Assembly: GCF_047496725.1 (NCBI RefSeq)
Contig: NC_132986.1
Coordinates: 5,488,501-5,552,500, forward strand
Direction of reading: 5' to 3'
Length of the DNA: 64,000 nt
Origin: Anoplolepis gracilipes
Taxonomy: Eukaryota; Arthropoda; Insecta; Hymenoptera; Formicidae
This document shows positions 1-15,160 of the stretch, piece after piece; within the stretch, counting starts at the first letter, position 1, and every line of letters begins with the position of its first letter. The notes beneath the pieces were generated by a model. It had not been told where the DNA came from and ran no database searches. It saw only the letters and a program-made list of their open reading frames with translations. The position numbers and the translations under genes are program-made.

Positions 1-2788
1 TACATTTTAATATCGAGTTTCGGTCCATCCTCTTTCTTAGCCAATTCTTTTAATTAACTAAGCGTCAGCAATAAGAATTTACGAAATCATTATTTTTACA
101 AAATATTATCAATACAATTGTAATATGCTTTTTATCTTACTTTATAAAATATTATTATATTACGAAAGTATATATTTTCTTATTAAATTATTGTTAATCT
201 TTTTTAGAGAAAAAATAAAATAGCCACACTTAACAGAAGCCAATAATAGCAAAAAATATATCCAGTTAATTTAAATTACAGTCAGCACATTCTTACGGTG
301 GCTCCATCAGGCCAGCTTCGTCATCTCCCAGTAATTATATACTTAACTTTTTCGCCCTTCGGGACAGAAGGTTATCTCGAATAGTGCACCCCCGAGACAT
401 CACTCATTCTTAAAGAAGGGAAGATGGCAGTGACTGGTAGCCAACGGCATGATTAAGGATTAAACGGTTGAAACACTTTCTAAAATTTAAAAGAACCAGT
501 CTCTTTGGAATTAGCAAATTAAATGATTAAATGGAAATTCATGTATCTCTAATATATTTCTTAAAACGTAGTTTTATAATCATTTGTTAAAGCTATGGAA
601 AACAGTCGAGGATACGATATCATATATAATAGATATGCACATTGGTACTGCGGAAAAATCGTTAAAAATTTTTCCCCTGTAATGTCAAGGGAATGTCAGC
701 CTATACATGCATGGAATAATAATGACGAAAACCACTAGCCAAGATTACGAATGCTCTTCATGGTCTCAATTTGCGAATTCCATCGGCCCTGCACCGCTGT
801 TCATTGTTATCTAGGGATTAATAATACATCGAATACGCCCATTCTCGACATCCCAATATCCGACACACAAGGGTGGATCAGCATACAACGCTTATAAACG
901 AAGAGACAAACATCGTCTTATGTCTCGAGAAGACGGGAAAATATCTCGTTTTTAATTTCGCGATTAATTTTCTTCGTGATAAAAATAAAAATCTGTTACA
1001 TAATTTCAATATTATCAGAAAATATCTATTTGATAAGATTCTGTATTTTTCATGTTTTCTTTGTACATAAGATGTTGTTAAGATTTACGCGAGAAATTTT
1101 CGACCATTTATTTTAATTGAAAAAAAATTTCTCGAAAATGATTCGAAAATTTATAATCAAAATTAATATCAAGATTTTCTGCATATTAAAACGGAGCTTC
1201 AGATAAATCGATATATATTCTTATTCAACAATATGTAAAGATAATATGGAGCAATATCATTGACTGTAATATCTCGTATTATTCTCCGCTGGCACGCGCA
1301 CAAGTTTCAAAGCCCGCAATGTGGGTGCATTAAATTAGAAATTAGATTAGACGGCATGCGCGTTTTGATAGCCACTCATCCGCATTTCTCTTCCATTTTA
1401 TAGCACTAGTATTGTAAATATACGTAGTGCGTAAATCGCCGATTAAACTGTCACGATTAATGTCATATGTTACGAATGTATTTTGATATGTTCGAATCAA
1501 TGTAAAGAATTGCTCTAGTCATTCCCGAGAGGAACAATGAGGAGAACAGCGGGTCCATGGACCGAATAATCAAAGCCATCGCTTCCCCTCCGCCACGCCG
1601 CAATCCTGAGAGATATCGTCGGTGCATTAGCAAGTCAGATAAGCGTAGCTCTTCCCAAGAGAAAGAGAAAGTGAAAGAAAGGAGTGCTCAAATAGAGGAG
1701 AACCGTCTCCCTTTCGCCTCGCTTCATCCCTTCTTTCTCACCGCTTTGTAAAGGTGGGTAAAGACGCGTACATATATATCTAAGCAGCGAAGCTGAGAGA
1801 AGGAGGGAGAAAGACAGAGACGACGAAGAGAGAATCGGTGGATTTACGTTTCTTATATATCGCTTGAGGTGCCAACGTTCACCCTCGTCGCGGCAGTACC
1901 TTGAGAATTTAAAAGGGGCGGCCGGCTTAGAGGGTTGAGTTTCCTTCTACCACCGCCGCTTATTTACTCGGGCGCCCAACTTTTTCCATCCATCGATGCC
2001 ATTAAAAATAAAAGTCGACCGGAGGATCGCGTAAGTGCTTCCCCAATTTGAGGATATTCTCTTTTTATTTGATCTTTTTTCTTATCTCTTTTCTTTCCCA
2101 CCGTTACATTTTCTCCTTGCCGACTTACCTTGAATAAAAAATATACCACTCTACGTTTCCTGTCGTGGAATTTCCGTGCATCGGACGATTACTCGGAGTT
2201 ACGTTACCGATAAATTGTCTGCGTAGACTTTTTACATGGACGTTGTACCTTCGTCGTTGTATATCGTCGGTTTTTCGGTACTCATCTAGTTGCTTCGTTG
2301 GAACAAAGATATATTTTCCTTGTTCGTATTGCCTGAAAAGAAAATCCTCAAAGTGACTCACAAAGAAAATGGAAAACAAATTGCAGTAGATAGACTGTAT
2401 TACGTGATGAAGTATGCAAAGATCGAGATCGAGGATAAAACTCTATTTGTGCAGACAGGCGCAAGTAAAGAGGATGGAAGGAAGGAATGAGAGAAGCTCA
2501 GAAAAGAGAGCCGGTGCAACTGAAGCCATTGTTTTCCGCGGAAGTGTTTCGGCACCTCTCGGCAAAGAAAGTTTGTACAACTCTCTAAGCTAGCTGCCAT
2601 TTTCAATACAAACTGCCACATCTCATCTGTCCTGAGGGACGCTGAGGAGTTCCCAACATACTCTAATATATCTGCATTATTTTTCAATTCAGGACTTTGT
2701 ATTGCTTTGCAATGCCAGCAACATATCTCAGATAGGTTTTGCACGATGTTATAAGTTGAGATTTAAAATTAAATAGAAATTTAAATTG

Positions 2789-2804
2789 TTTTTTTTTTTT
2801 TTTT
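2789..2804 (+). repeat. poly(T) tract
   Basis: Uninterrupted run of 16 T in AT-rich sequence. It could be slippage or the poly(A) remnant of an old minus-strand retroposed sequence, but no adjoining retroelement was recognised. Confidence 0.6.
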
Positions 2805-5800
2805 ATGTATTGGGGAAAAGAAGAAGGAAAGAATTATTTATTAGAAAATGTTATATTCTATCGTAGTCCCTCACACATTTCATCTACAAATAAAAATTCT
2901 TCCACATACAGCGTACATTAATTCTAATCATTGTCTCAAGCCTTATTCCGCAACATGAATGTTACTTAGGCGTCATTCGTCATGCAATTTACTCGCTTCG
3001 CGAGCACCGAAAACATCAGCAGGGTCCTTTGTTAATTCGCGTGTTATCCATTAAGTGGACAAACAAGAAGCCCGACATACAGTCCGACACGTTGGAAGAA
3101 ACAACGTCGAGCGACGAAATATGTTCGCGGCTAGACAGCCACCCGGCGGGAAGACGGAAGCAATACGGCGGAAGTTAGAATAGAAGCGGCCATTGTTTTC
3201 CACTGGATTGTTCACCAGTCTGAGAAGGGTCGACTTCGTGTCAAACTGCACTTTTTGCGGCTCACCGCGGCTCTCTGCAGTAGCCATGTCTGTTGCCGTC
3301 ACGATGCTACTCGTTCGCCTGCTCGCGAGTTTCGCGAAGCGTTTTTCTCGCTAACCGCTCGTCGACACGCACATGAAAAAAATCTCCGCGATACCTTCAG
3401 ACAGACTCCCGTGAAAAATTCACGGGACAGATTCATTCAACAGATCTACTCACAACTGTACACATTTATTCCCTATGTGAATAACGTAAGATCTTTTATT
3501 CGCATTTATGACGCACGTTGAATATAAATTGAATTTTATATTAACCAAGCTCTGGTGATATTCTGATTGAATATGTCAACATGATAACATGTTAATATAA
3601 AAATATATATAAATTTTTAGAGAATATAAATTGTTAGAAATATAAATTTTTAATGCATATTATATATATTGAAATTTTGTTAGTTATCCTCTTTGAAAAT
3701 AAAAGAGATATATCTCTCAATTTATTAGGATGTACGAACGAATATTTAAAAGAACAGCATTACGTTTTTCGTCGACGATAAGGAAACGCTGCGAGCACTT
3801 CCTTGCGTTATCTCAGTTCTATGCTTTAACTTTCCACTCGGTGTGGACTCATTTAAACTTTTTTAACGATTCATACAGCGACCCCCCTCCCTTCTTTCCC
3901 GTACGTCATTCCGCAAATCCGAGAGTTCCGCAAAGCGGATTCGAGCAGAAGCTATGGCCGACGAGGATCTTCGACGTTGTATAAGTGCATCTTGTGCGCT
4001 CGCGTTCTATTAATTATTATTAACATTCGCTGCCTTAATGCTCGCGCAGAACAATGGAGTAATTGTCGGCCAGACTTACCCCAAGATCCTTAAAGCCACC
4101 TTAAAGCTCGTACTCGGCGGTCTAAGCTCCTTCCTCTGTACCCATGGCGCACGATAATAAGTCGCCGGTGCATCTACTGCGGTTGATATTCGAAACCTGC
4201 GCAGTTTCCACCTCGCAACGTTCTCATTAAAAGTCATCTCTTTTACTACCTTCCGTTTCACACATAACACAACCACATGTTGGAAACTGGTCGACAACCA
4301 CGAAGGAAGGAAGACAAATAACACAACAAATATACCTGTATCTAAAGACGTAATTAGCCGTGAAATTTTGCATACCGTGTCTTTTGAAATATTTATGACG
4401 CGTACGATATATAACACTACTAATTAGAGTTGCTTTTATGAAATACTGTTAATTAAAAGTTAAGCGCGTTGCTGCTTGTCTCAATGTTAAGAAATGTCAC
4501 GAAGAATGTATTATCCAACCAACTTTACGCATACATTCGCGAAGAGAGCTTGGGGGTGCATTTTTTATCAATTTCTATTTTCCACGGCTTGTAGCTTAAG
4601 CACGAGTGGTGTCTCAATATTTTTTCCTTAAGAGAAGATGGCACGTAAAATATGGTAGTAGTAGAACATTTCAATATATCGAACGATAAGCTCTCTTGAG
4701 GGAGGGGAAAGGGGAGGGGGGCTTCGAAATTCCTGGACAATTATTTCCGGTCCTCTCCTGACCTCGCATGCTGAAGCAAGGAGGAGGCGTGAAGCGAATC
4801 GCACTCAACTTTTCTCAGTGAAGGGACTCCGGTATTGTTTAATCCCCGTCTCCTCGTTACAGCGCGAGCTCCTCAACTTTTTCGGACAAGAAGTTCGTCT
4901 TGTTCATCCTACCTTCTTCCTCGCGCTACCGCCGACCTTCTTGTCTCTATCGTTCGTGGATATAAAAGCGGACGGAAGGAAGCGGAAAGAAAGTTCATAT
5001 CGAAGCCGCGTACGTGAGCGGAAACGAGAAGGAGAGAAAAAGTGGAAAAGAGAGGTCGGCAGAAGCGGAGATTTGAACTTGAAAATTCAAGTTTGAAGTC
5101 GTTCATTTGTTCTCTCTGTCGAAAGTTCGCCGTCTAGTGGCACTTTTCCTCGGATCTCGTTTGCAATGCAATAGTCGGGAATTCGTTGATAGTTCCCCTA
5201 ATCGATTATGCGCTAATACTCTCACGATGTTAACTTGAATTCGCTTCAACAAGTGGATGATACGCAAGAATGCAATTATAAAGCAGATTAATTTTTTATA
5301 TTATTTTGAAATTAATTACGCTTATTTGACTGAAAAATCGTATTTTTTGTTCTACATTTAAAGAATACTGTTTCGAATAAATATATAATTACAAAACTCA
5401 TACAAAAATACGAATTGCAAATAAAAAATGTTTTTATATTTCAAGTTGATATTATCGCATTCAATTGCAAAATTGAGTAAACTATTTTCGTTTATCTTTA
5501 TACAAGTTTTTATTTTTTATATATTTTTATGTTTCATATACACATCTTATTTTTTATTTATCTTTATATATACAATATACATACATGTGTAAGTGTGATT
5601 ATGTGAGTATGTGCGTGTATAATTTAGCTATAAACTATGTATGAATAAAAGCGAAGTATTTTGCGAAGCATGCTTTAACCAACGGTATTTAACGGAAGCG
5701 TATTTCAGCATAGCGCATTTTACCGTAACATTTTTAACATTGATAACCAGCTCAACGAATTACTCTGTGACGCAGAAGTTTCAAACGAATTATGTAATTT

Positions 5801-7244
5801 GCCCGCGCCAAAAGCAAAATTGCCGTATACCAAATGCATCCGCGCGTTTAATCGGTCCGATCCTAATACAATGACATGCTCGAATGTGAGCGTGAAACAA
5901 TATATTGGTATTTCAGATATTTTATTAAAGTTCCAAACGCGGGCCACGATATCACGCCGCGGCCGACGAACGGGACTGAAAGGGAGGTGAGGGGACGGAA
6001 TGTGGTCCTGTCGGGGTTCATAGCCCTGTGAGTACGAGTACTATCGATTATTGACTTGGTGGCAAAGGTGGAGGCGATACATCTACCTCTTTCGCCAAGA
6101 TCTTCTAGAAAATCCGAGCTTTTGCCGGATAAAATCGAAAAATTTAATTTCAAAATGGAAGAGAGATGTCGTCGCAAATCTTTACAAAAGCGTAGAACGT
6201 TTTTTCCGTTTTCACTCGTTTTGGTTTATTCATAGAATTCACGGAGACGATTGTATCATATAATCAAAATATTTATATTATTAATGATAATTTTGTCAAG
6301 ATAGAATTGCGTTTGTAAACAATTGTAAAATTATCTCGCATAAATGCACATCATAAACATATCTGTACGTTTTATTTATATTATTATTTATATAATTATT
6401 TATATTTTTTATATTTTATATTTTGACCCAGACAATTATATAAATTGGAAAATTGTACACCAACGATATACCTGCGCGTCAAACTCGCAGAAGCGATCAA
6501 AGGGAACCCGTGTTTCTCGAGGCGGAAAATCAGTTTATACCGTCTAACAAACGAAATTAACATTCACGGCGCCAATAGAGCTCGGATAAAAGCCCGAGCA
6601 GATATCAAATACAATTTCCGTTAAAATAGTTATTTCCTCCGGCTGTCCGTCCGTTCATCCGAGACGAGGCGGTCGGTCTTGAGGGAGTCCATTAATGTCG
6701 GATGGCCGGACGGGTACCAGAAGTCCCAGAGGTACCACAGACGGAAAAAGCAGCCGTGGCAGGAGCAGACTGTCGAGCCGACTAAAGAAGAAGCGGCGGC
6801 GAAGAAAAAAGGTGTAATACCGAGCGGACCGGCATTAAACGGATTCTGCGGTCTCGCCGTCCGCTGCTTCTTCAATCGCCTCTTCGCGCGCCGCAATCGT
6901 TATTTATTACCGAGAGATTTATTATCAAAAATCGTTCTTGCAAACACCTCGGTCCTTGAATCGATTAAGCTTGTCCACCGCACAAGTCGCGCGTGCATCC
7001 CGATATCCTCGACGTAAAACGAGAGACAGTGATGTATCGCGTTAATCCATTTCGCGCCAGTCCATTACACTCATAACGAATTCCCTTGCTGAGATTAGCA
7101 CTCATACAAAAAAGGAAGAGAGAAAAAAAAGGGGAAAACCTATACTTTCTCCGCTGTTCTTTCTCTCAGCCGCATGTCACATCGGAGAGAACAGGTCTCC
7201 TATCCGCTCGCGTATCTCATAGTTCTTTTATTTTCTTTTTATTA

Positions 7245-7268
7245 TTTTTTTTTTTTTTTTTTTTTTTT
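7245..7268 (+). repeat. poly(T) tract
   Basis: Run of 24 T immediately following pyrimidine-rich sequence. No target-site duplication or retroelement body was seen next to it, so simple slippage is the plainest explanation. Confidence 0.65.
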
Positions 7269-10200
7269 CATTCTTTTCGTTCTCTGCTTCCCGGAGGATA
7301 ACGAACCGCCTCTTGCCTGGTCCCGGCTAACGATGGGCACTTAAAGTTTAATCTACCTAATTAATAGTGCTCGTCTATTACCGGGACGAGTCTCCTCATA
7401 TTTTCTGACCCTTGTGAGATATTCCCGCCGGCTATAACCCTCCCCCAGGAGCAAAAAGCGGCCCGGCTAATGCAGGGAAATAGCTGTTTCCTATGTTTTC
7501 AACTTTTTTTCTGTTTGTTTCTTCACCCTCTGATACTCATGCCCATTCAATGTGTTCCTCTCCTGTTTGCAGGACTTTGAATGCGATCGAATGAAATTCT
7601 CGCATTCGCGGAATTGCTGCCGATTGTCCTCAAACGGCTAATCTAATTTCTACGAATCGAAACTGAGATTGTAACGTTTAAAAGAAATGAGATAAGCTTT
7701 CACAATAGCCTGAAAGAATTCAGGAAATGTCTATAGAGAAACAATTTAAGTTCGAGAAAGCAATATTAAAAAAAATTACAGCTGTATATATAAATATGTT
7801 TACTAGAGTTAAATTGTTTTTCAAATAATATTTCTCAATTTTTTGTGAAAAAAATTTTTTATTTAGATTTAAAAGAAGAAAAAAAAACTTAATTAGTTTC
7901 TTCTTTATCGAATTATTTAACAATAACACATTTAAAGGATTATTATAAATACGAATCTCTCAATCAAATTTCTATTTTATAATGAAAGTTGATACTATCG
8001 ATTAACCAGTCGTCCAATTAGCTTGCATAATAGTAATTCATAAAATGCAACACGTGCGTTTGCAATTGAATGAATGTAATTATGTTATTCTCTGTACGGT
8101 TTAATGATGCGATAATGATACTTAATGACTTTGTTAATTAATCACATTTAATGAGTTATAATAGCGCTACAAAATAGGCGATGAAAATAATAGAATATTT
8201 GAAGTCTATATGCAAAGCTAGATTCGCCATTATATGCGCATTATTCGCATTATTAATTAATTTACAAATGAAATTACATTAGCCAGCACGGTCTCAAGAT
8301 GGCCGAAAAGCGTTCTTTCATAATTACATTTCACAGTGTCGAGAACATATAATATGCGAAATTCTATTACTTACTATTTATTACTTGGTAATTCATATAA
8401 AAGAATTCTTTAGATAACACAAAATTATTAATTAATGATTAAACATTTCGATTAAGACAAAATAAAAAATTTATTAAAATATCTTTAAATAAAGTATGGC
8501 AAATTTGTATATTTATTTAATGCATGATACACTTTAATTAATCTCAGCGAGAAATTAAAAACGCAATATGTATATTTATCCGCATAGATCATATTCAAAT
8601 CGACTCCAAAATACAAGACTTTTGCCATGACGGGGTTTATACATTGATTCGCATTGTTCCGTAGCAGAGGGTTGATTTCTCGAAGTCTGCGGGAATGATC
8701 GACAACTCGCGTTAGGATTTCGTTTTATCTCGATGCGTCTTTTCTTTCCTCTCGCGTAAACTTGTACGTGCGATGCGTGTCTTCTCTCCCCCTGCCACCC
8801 CCACCGTCTTGTCGATATCTCTCATATCGATGAGCAGAATCATTAATTTCATTTTATCACCGTACAGGGCTCGAAGCGGCCTGCGTGGTAATGCGTTTTA
8901 AATGTAAAACAGGCTAAGGCCTACGGCGCTATCGGAACGAATTCGAGATAAAATTTGATTCACATTCGTTCGCGCGTCATTCTCTTCGCGAACTTTTCAA
9001 ACAAGACTATGTTAAATGACGAATTACAGGACTCGAAAAGAAGATGAAACAATTTCATCCTCTTTAAAATAATAAAAATAAATTTCATGAATGGCGAGTA
9101 TGTACATGTACAGATTACAAAACTTATCAAAATTTGTTAAACTTAATAAAATTAAATATTTTTATTGAAATTGGAATTTATAATTTGACCTGATCTAAGT
9201 TTTACCTAAAATTTCTCGTTAAAGTAATATTAATAGCATTTGATGTAAAAAACTATTGGATGAAGATTATGTAAATGCGGAATAAGTGACGTCAAAAAGT
9301 ATGTTAAATAAAATTTTCAATATGAATCTCAATCTCTGTATGTGTGATATTAAATTAAAATATTACATTATTTATATTGACACTGAATAAATATTCAAAA
9401 AATGCAATATTAATGGAAACGTGGCATCTTTTTATTTTTACACTATCTGAAAAACAAATGTCAGTGAAAATCAAAAATCGTGACGTGAAAAAAGTTAAGC
9501 ATGATTAATAATGTCTAATACAATACTAATTTATTGCTGAATCCGTTATACGTCTCGTCAGCACGATGACATAAATTATTATCGTGCACTCGAGATATGA
9601 AACACGCAAACACAGCCGATTGGCTGCAAGAAGGTCCCCGATCCGAGTTGCTCATGGAAATGGACCGACGAGACGGGTATAGTCTATCGTTAAGCGGCTC
9701 AACTACCACGCTGTCCAAACTTCGTCCTTCCACTCTGTGCGCGCCCTTCTGTCGCGAAGGATAGGACGAGAGCGTTCGTTGTTCTACTTTATGAATATTC
9801 TCTTTGTAGGCGTCCCTTGATGCACTCGTTCACTTAGAAAATGTCAGTAAATGCTGCACCTTGCGCCGGTAAATGACTGGCCTCGTACCACGAACGGAAC
9901 GACAACGCCTTAATGGAGAAAGGATTATTTTGCGGATAAATTAATGGATGCTTTGTCAATGCGGACATCGATAAGGTATTACACTCAAAGAGGACAGTAT
10001 ATCGAGCCGCGCTGTTAATAAATTAATATATTGGACATATAACACCAGCCAACCACAATCACATAGAACGGTTCTTACAAAGTACATTAAGTTCGATCAG
10101 AGTTTAGTTCTCGATATTTTATTGAAAAGAACATAAATTACCTTTTAGTATCTCCATCTGAATATTATCATAAATATATTATATCATAACGTGAAAAGAA

Positions 10201-13200
10201 ATTCTACTTCAATATTTATTGTTATAAAAGCCACATTATTATGTATGGGCTGTACATTGTTAGTATTAGAGATTTTATTATATTCTTCATGATGAAAAAA
10301 TCTGTTAACAATCAACTTTAATGGAGAATATTATCTAGGTTTCTAATAGTTTTATAACAGTATAAAACTATCTTGTTCGGAGAATTTACGAAGAGTTACA
10401 TTGATTAGATAAACGGAGAAAGGCTCGATAAAGCAATCTGCGCCGGCGTTAATTAGTCATCCGAGACGGTCCAAGGCAATGAATGATTTAGTGAGCCGAT
10501 CGCGCGCTTCACAAAGAGGTTTCCCATGTTCCGAGTCTCGGTTATGCATATTGCAGGAACGTGCCCGTCATTCAAAATCCTCTCCCCACGATTACGCGGA
10601 TTGTACTCCCTTTTTAATGCAATATCAACCCGACGATAAACGATTTTTTACTGGCGTTGCCATTGTTTCTGGCAAAACTCGCGAGCGTAGCTGCTGGCGA
10701 TCAATTGAATATATAATACCATCGATAATTGACTTTTATTATGCAATATAAAACGAAATTTTTCAAACTTTATATGTTGTTGTAAAAAAAATATACATTT
10801 TTTCCGACAACTTTTTGTTTAATTTAGTTACTTTTTTTTTATACATTTTTTTATACTAATTACTTTTTATTTTATATCGCGTACTAAACTAATATCTTGT
10901 AACTATTTTACGTCGCTTTTTGTTAAACACATTTAAGGGCACATTCTCGGAAAGATATTAAACGTTGAAAAAATTTGAAATAATTTTAAAAGGCAAATTC
11001 ACACCTGCTGGTAGATACCTAGGCGATCTCGAGCGCTTTTATTTCTCGAGTTCCATCCTTGCCGTTTCACTTTCGCGCAAAGTGCAATTTCGCTCCGCAC
11101 CCTCCTCTTCGCCCGTCGCATCGGCAGCCAAGCAGTACCAACAGCATTATGCAAATGAGACGGTTCCGCCAACACGCAAACGTTGGAACCCCATTCGACG
11201 GTATACTACCCCTATCCATCGCAAAAACCAAGGTTTGGCTTCTGTTCGGAAGGTATTCTGATAAGGTCCCAACGAAAAAGAAAGCGTCATGGCGACCCTA
11301 GGGAGTCTTTGTAGCATTTCGATTTTTCAAACGATGCCCGGAAAATGAAGATTTGATAGATATCTCAAGAAAATGTCACCTGAGATAGTGCAATTCGACA
11401 CCCGAGGGATTTCTGATTTCGCTGCGGCTCGAGGCATAAGAACTGACGAGTTTAGTTTAGACGTCTTCTCAACGTTTCCAATCTACTGTCAGTGTGTTAT
11501 CTGATAATACTGTCTGCTTCGGTAAATTTAATCGTACTATATTATGATAACATAATAAGACAAGGATACAATCATGGAAAATTTTAATCCACGACTATCA
11601 TGATTAAATTTAGAGCATGTTATTTCTTGTGTTAGGCTCGATTTATAACTTTTCAAATCGTGTTTTTACATTAAAAGAAAAATGGAAAGTAATTCTATAA
11701 GCTTTACCTTTTCAAATCGAATAAAAAAATACAATGTTAAAGAAGCATTAAACAGACATGGCACATAAGAGATATAAAAAGAATAAATGAACAAATCAAA
11801 GGCGAAAAAGCATGATGCTTTTGATGTGTCATATCCAATTATCAATTCGACGTAACAGTTTCGCACGGCAACGACTTTTCGAATCACGGACGAACGAAAA
11901 AGTTAACCCCTTTCTCATTTCGGGCTATTTCCCGTCGCGTGTTCGTCGTTGCAATTTAATTGCATCCGGCGTCCAATCGCGGAAAACTTTTCGTCAGAAG
12001 GATCCTAGCAGGAGAGACAGAACGCGACGGGGAATTAGAGAGGCTCGATCGAGAGGGGGAGAAGTTCGGAATACCGGAGCGCAGCGGAATAAGTGATCGA
12101 TTCCTTGATAATTACGTTAACGCGGACGTACTGGCAGACCGATCAGCCGCGAATAACGTAATTACGGAGTCGCATTACTGTACGCACGTGGGAGGATCAG
12201 CTGCATCAACGACCCGCTTCGTTCTCTCGCCTCATAGTGCTCTATCTTGTTTTCCATCCTTCTCGCGTTGCGTCCCTCACGCGAGAACTGTCAATGGATC
12301 AAAGTAAGTCAGCTTTGATCAGCGGTTCATTTAATTTACGCATTACTTTCGCGGTGCGTGAATCCAACTTTCCCGCACATTATTGGAAACAGAATGCCGT
12401 GATGCGACAAAGTATTATCTATACGTTGCAAGTAGTTTAGAAATATTTTATTATATTGCGAGAGAAATCGATATCATTGTACATCAGATAACATCATAAT
12501 GAGCATTATTTGGGTGTACGAAATTTTTTATAACGTATCTTGATGAAACACAGATACTGTATTCGATAATGCGTTCGCGGTCGTAACTGTCTGTTATTTT
12601 CATTGTAATGAACATTAAACGAAATTGGATTCACAAATTGTGTGACGCGACTCTGTAATATGAAATTTTCCGGAAATCGGCGCTGCGGGAACGGAATTAT
12701 ATCATATACGAATTGACCGACGAAAATCGCTTCAAAATGCAAGCATAATTTCATACGAGATGGTCATTATTTTTACTCCATCTAAATTAGAATGTGTACA
12801 TACGTGCGTGTGGTCGCACTTTAATTTTTATTATTTTTTAAAACTATTTTTAAAAAATCGATGTAATAGAGATTGATCAATACATATGAAACAAGAAACA
12901 AACAAAATAAAATGTGTTAAAAAAAAAAAAGAACGGTATATTTTCAGTAATACGAGAAAGAATTTGTAAAATACACTGGGAAAGAGAGAAAATCCTTTTA
13001 TGTCGTGACATTGTTTACATTTCGGGCCATTTAAACTTTGCTTACAGAAGCATTGTCGCAGTCGGTTGATTAACACTTCAAACGGAAAAACCGCAAAATA
13101 GCCCATAATGACAATGTTCGCAGGGAGAGACAACCAACCGCATGTTCGATAAATCGAGGTCTCGTTAGAGCGGCTTTATACGCGTCACAAAAGGGAAACC

Positions 13201-13889
13201 GCCCCTTACCTTTGAAACTGACTGTGGAAACGTTACGTATTGTACGCGTATGTACACACACGCATTCACACATACATTGCGAATCATTTGTACCGAGCAT
13301 CCAATTTTACTTCACTTGAAACATTGTTATTTTGTATTTTTTTGTTTTTTTTTTGTACGTTTATAAAAATTGTAAGGGAAAGATTAGATATATCAGTGTT
13401 GTAAATATACTTTTTTCGAAAAATATTCTCAAATATATAAGAAAAACAGAATATACAAGGTAAAAGGTGATTTCGTAAACAATTATATACAATGGTCGAA
13501 TAACTGTAACAGTAGTAGTTGAATAAATATATCGGGATAGAATTAAGCGGTTTGCAGTGGTTTAATGAACAATCTAGCTAATGCCTCTAATTCGAATTTC
13601 GGCCGCCGCAAAATTGTGAGCAGTTGAAACGCGGATTTCATTACGGAGAACTATTATTATAGAACGCAAACAGTTCAGTTTGAGTTAACTAAATGTATAG
13701 CTGCTAAACACATATAGAATTGAACTTCTTGTTTAGGAAATTATCTGAATAGAGCTAATCGTTCTTCACGATTTAACGCGAAATGCAATACCAAACTTGT
13801 AACAATTTTTAAGTCTCCGCTAATTAATGCAGGACATTCTACGTGTCAAATGACACTGACGAGTGATTAGAGGATGATTCTAATAATAT

Positions 13890-14071
13890 TTAAATAACAA
13901 CAATTTACAAATTGGCTAATGAGGGCCCAAGCTCAGTTATTAATGAGCAAAAACGTTTTTGGATAGTTAGATTGTCAAGTATTTAGTATAATAAAAATAA
14001 ATAAATTTGTACGCTCACTAATAACTGAGCTTGGGCCCTCATTAGCCAATTTGTAAATTCTTGTTATTTAA
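13890..14071. repeat. long inverted repeat / foldback element
   Basis: The left arm (13890-13948) and the reverse complement of the right arm (14013-14071) are both 59 nt and differ at only two positions by eye. A 64-nt AT-rich spacer separates them. The arms contain the recognisable core GAGGGCCCAAGCTCAGTTAT. No open frame is present. The size and structure fit a small non-autonomous foldback or MITE-like DNA element, or an inverted duplication. I could not identify a clear target-site duplication, so the family is unknown. The near identity of the arms implies recent origin or ongoing arm-to-arm correction. Confidence 0.8.
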
Positions 14072-15160
14072 CTATAGAGGACCGCCTTAATTTAGTTATT
14101 GTCTAATAATATTGACTTGCGTTGAGTGCGAGATGATCTTTCGACGCTCAAAAATCCGCGGAATTAAATAGCGTGCGAGAAGAGCCTAAAATCGATAAAT
14201 CGTCCTGAAATGAAGAGGATGACTGGGAAAAACGGAAGGGGCAGGTGATAGAGAAGGGTGCCGTCGCGTGGAACACGTTAATGGATAATAGGATATCCGT
14301 TACGGTCTCGACCTCCCGAGTCCGTCTCCGGCTTCTATTCAGCCAGGCGTATAAAGATAAACTCGATATCGCGACGCGAAAGAAACCATCCAGCGAGCCA
14401 TATAATTATTTCGCGTTCTCGAATGCTTTGCGTTCCATTCTCGGGACGAATATCGAGTTCGTGCGTCTGAGGATGAGCGAAGGGACTTGATATTAATGAA
14501 GCTCGATGCTACTGTCGGCGTAGCGGCGATCGGCAAATCGGGTTTATATTAGTCAGAAAAATAACAGGATGGCGATAAAGTTATATTTTTTATTTTTCTG
14601 GAAAACTCATTTCTGTAATGAGTATGATATGAAAATCGTCCATTTTGTTAGAAGTGAGAAAAAAAGTAGTAAGAAATTAAACGTAATATTAATTTATTTT
14701 TCAAAATTAAATAAAATTTTAAATACGTCACAAGATGTGATGAACTAAAAAAATTAAATTTTTATTTTTTACAATAAAATATATAATGATATAATTATGT
14801 TTTAGTAGCAGTATATTTTTTTCTACTTCAGTTAAGCTTTTTGATCATCTACTGTGCAATTTTTTATCTATCCGCTTTCTCCATATAAATCTCGAAAACG
14901 ACGCGTTCAAATAAAATCGATAAGTGTATAGTTGCTAGAAGAAAATTTCAGCACAGAAACCCCCGATCGTTAAAACATCGCGGATATATCATCAATGATG
15001 TGTTTTGTAAGAGTAGAAGAGTTACAGCTACTACTTGGGCTATTTGTATTCAATCTGCCTTTTAACTTCCTCGTCTATGCTTCTGCACGTTCAAGAAAGC
15101 TTTCCTGCGAAATCGAAAAGGTCGAAACCGAGCAAATCATGAGCTAAGAAAAATATCAGC

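Larger units (their letters stand above)
1..13889. other. non-coding region, no gene recognised
   Basis: No supportable gene was found in this stretch. AT-rich sequence alternates with CpG-richer patches, notably around 3000-3470, 4850-5100, 6640-7320 and 11000-12300. Open frames here (for example 65-115 codons near 6679, 10965 and 11960) resemble no family I know, often overlap open frames on the other strand, and several lack an ATG. A good 3' splice-like sequence ends at 7572, but its reading frame closes within about 70 nt with no donor. The stretch is probably intergenic or part of a long upstream intron of the kinesin gene that lies to the right; the sequence does not say which. Confidence 0.6.

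Noticed and set aside
7556..7645. Strong 3' splice-like sequence (CTCTCCTGTTTGCAG) ending at 7572.
   Set aside because: The one frame that stays open closes within about 70 nt and no donor precedes the stop, so a coding exon is not supported. A non-coding exon cannot be excluded.
11960..12307. 115-codon frame ending next to a donor-like AAA|GTAAGT, a possible first exon.
   Set aside because: It starts only at a TTG codon, has no upstream acceptor that I can defend, and a second frame overlaps it.
12296..12320. GATCAAAG/CTTTGATC hairpin with a partial similarity to the miR-2 family sequence.
   Set aside because: The 8-bp stem is too short for a pre-miRNA and the miR-2 5' seed is absent.
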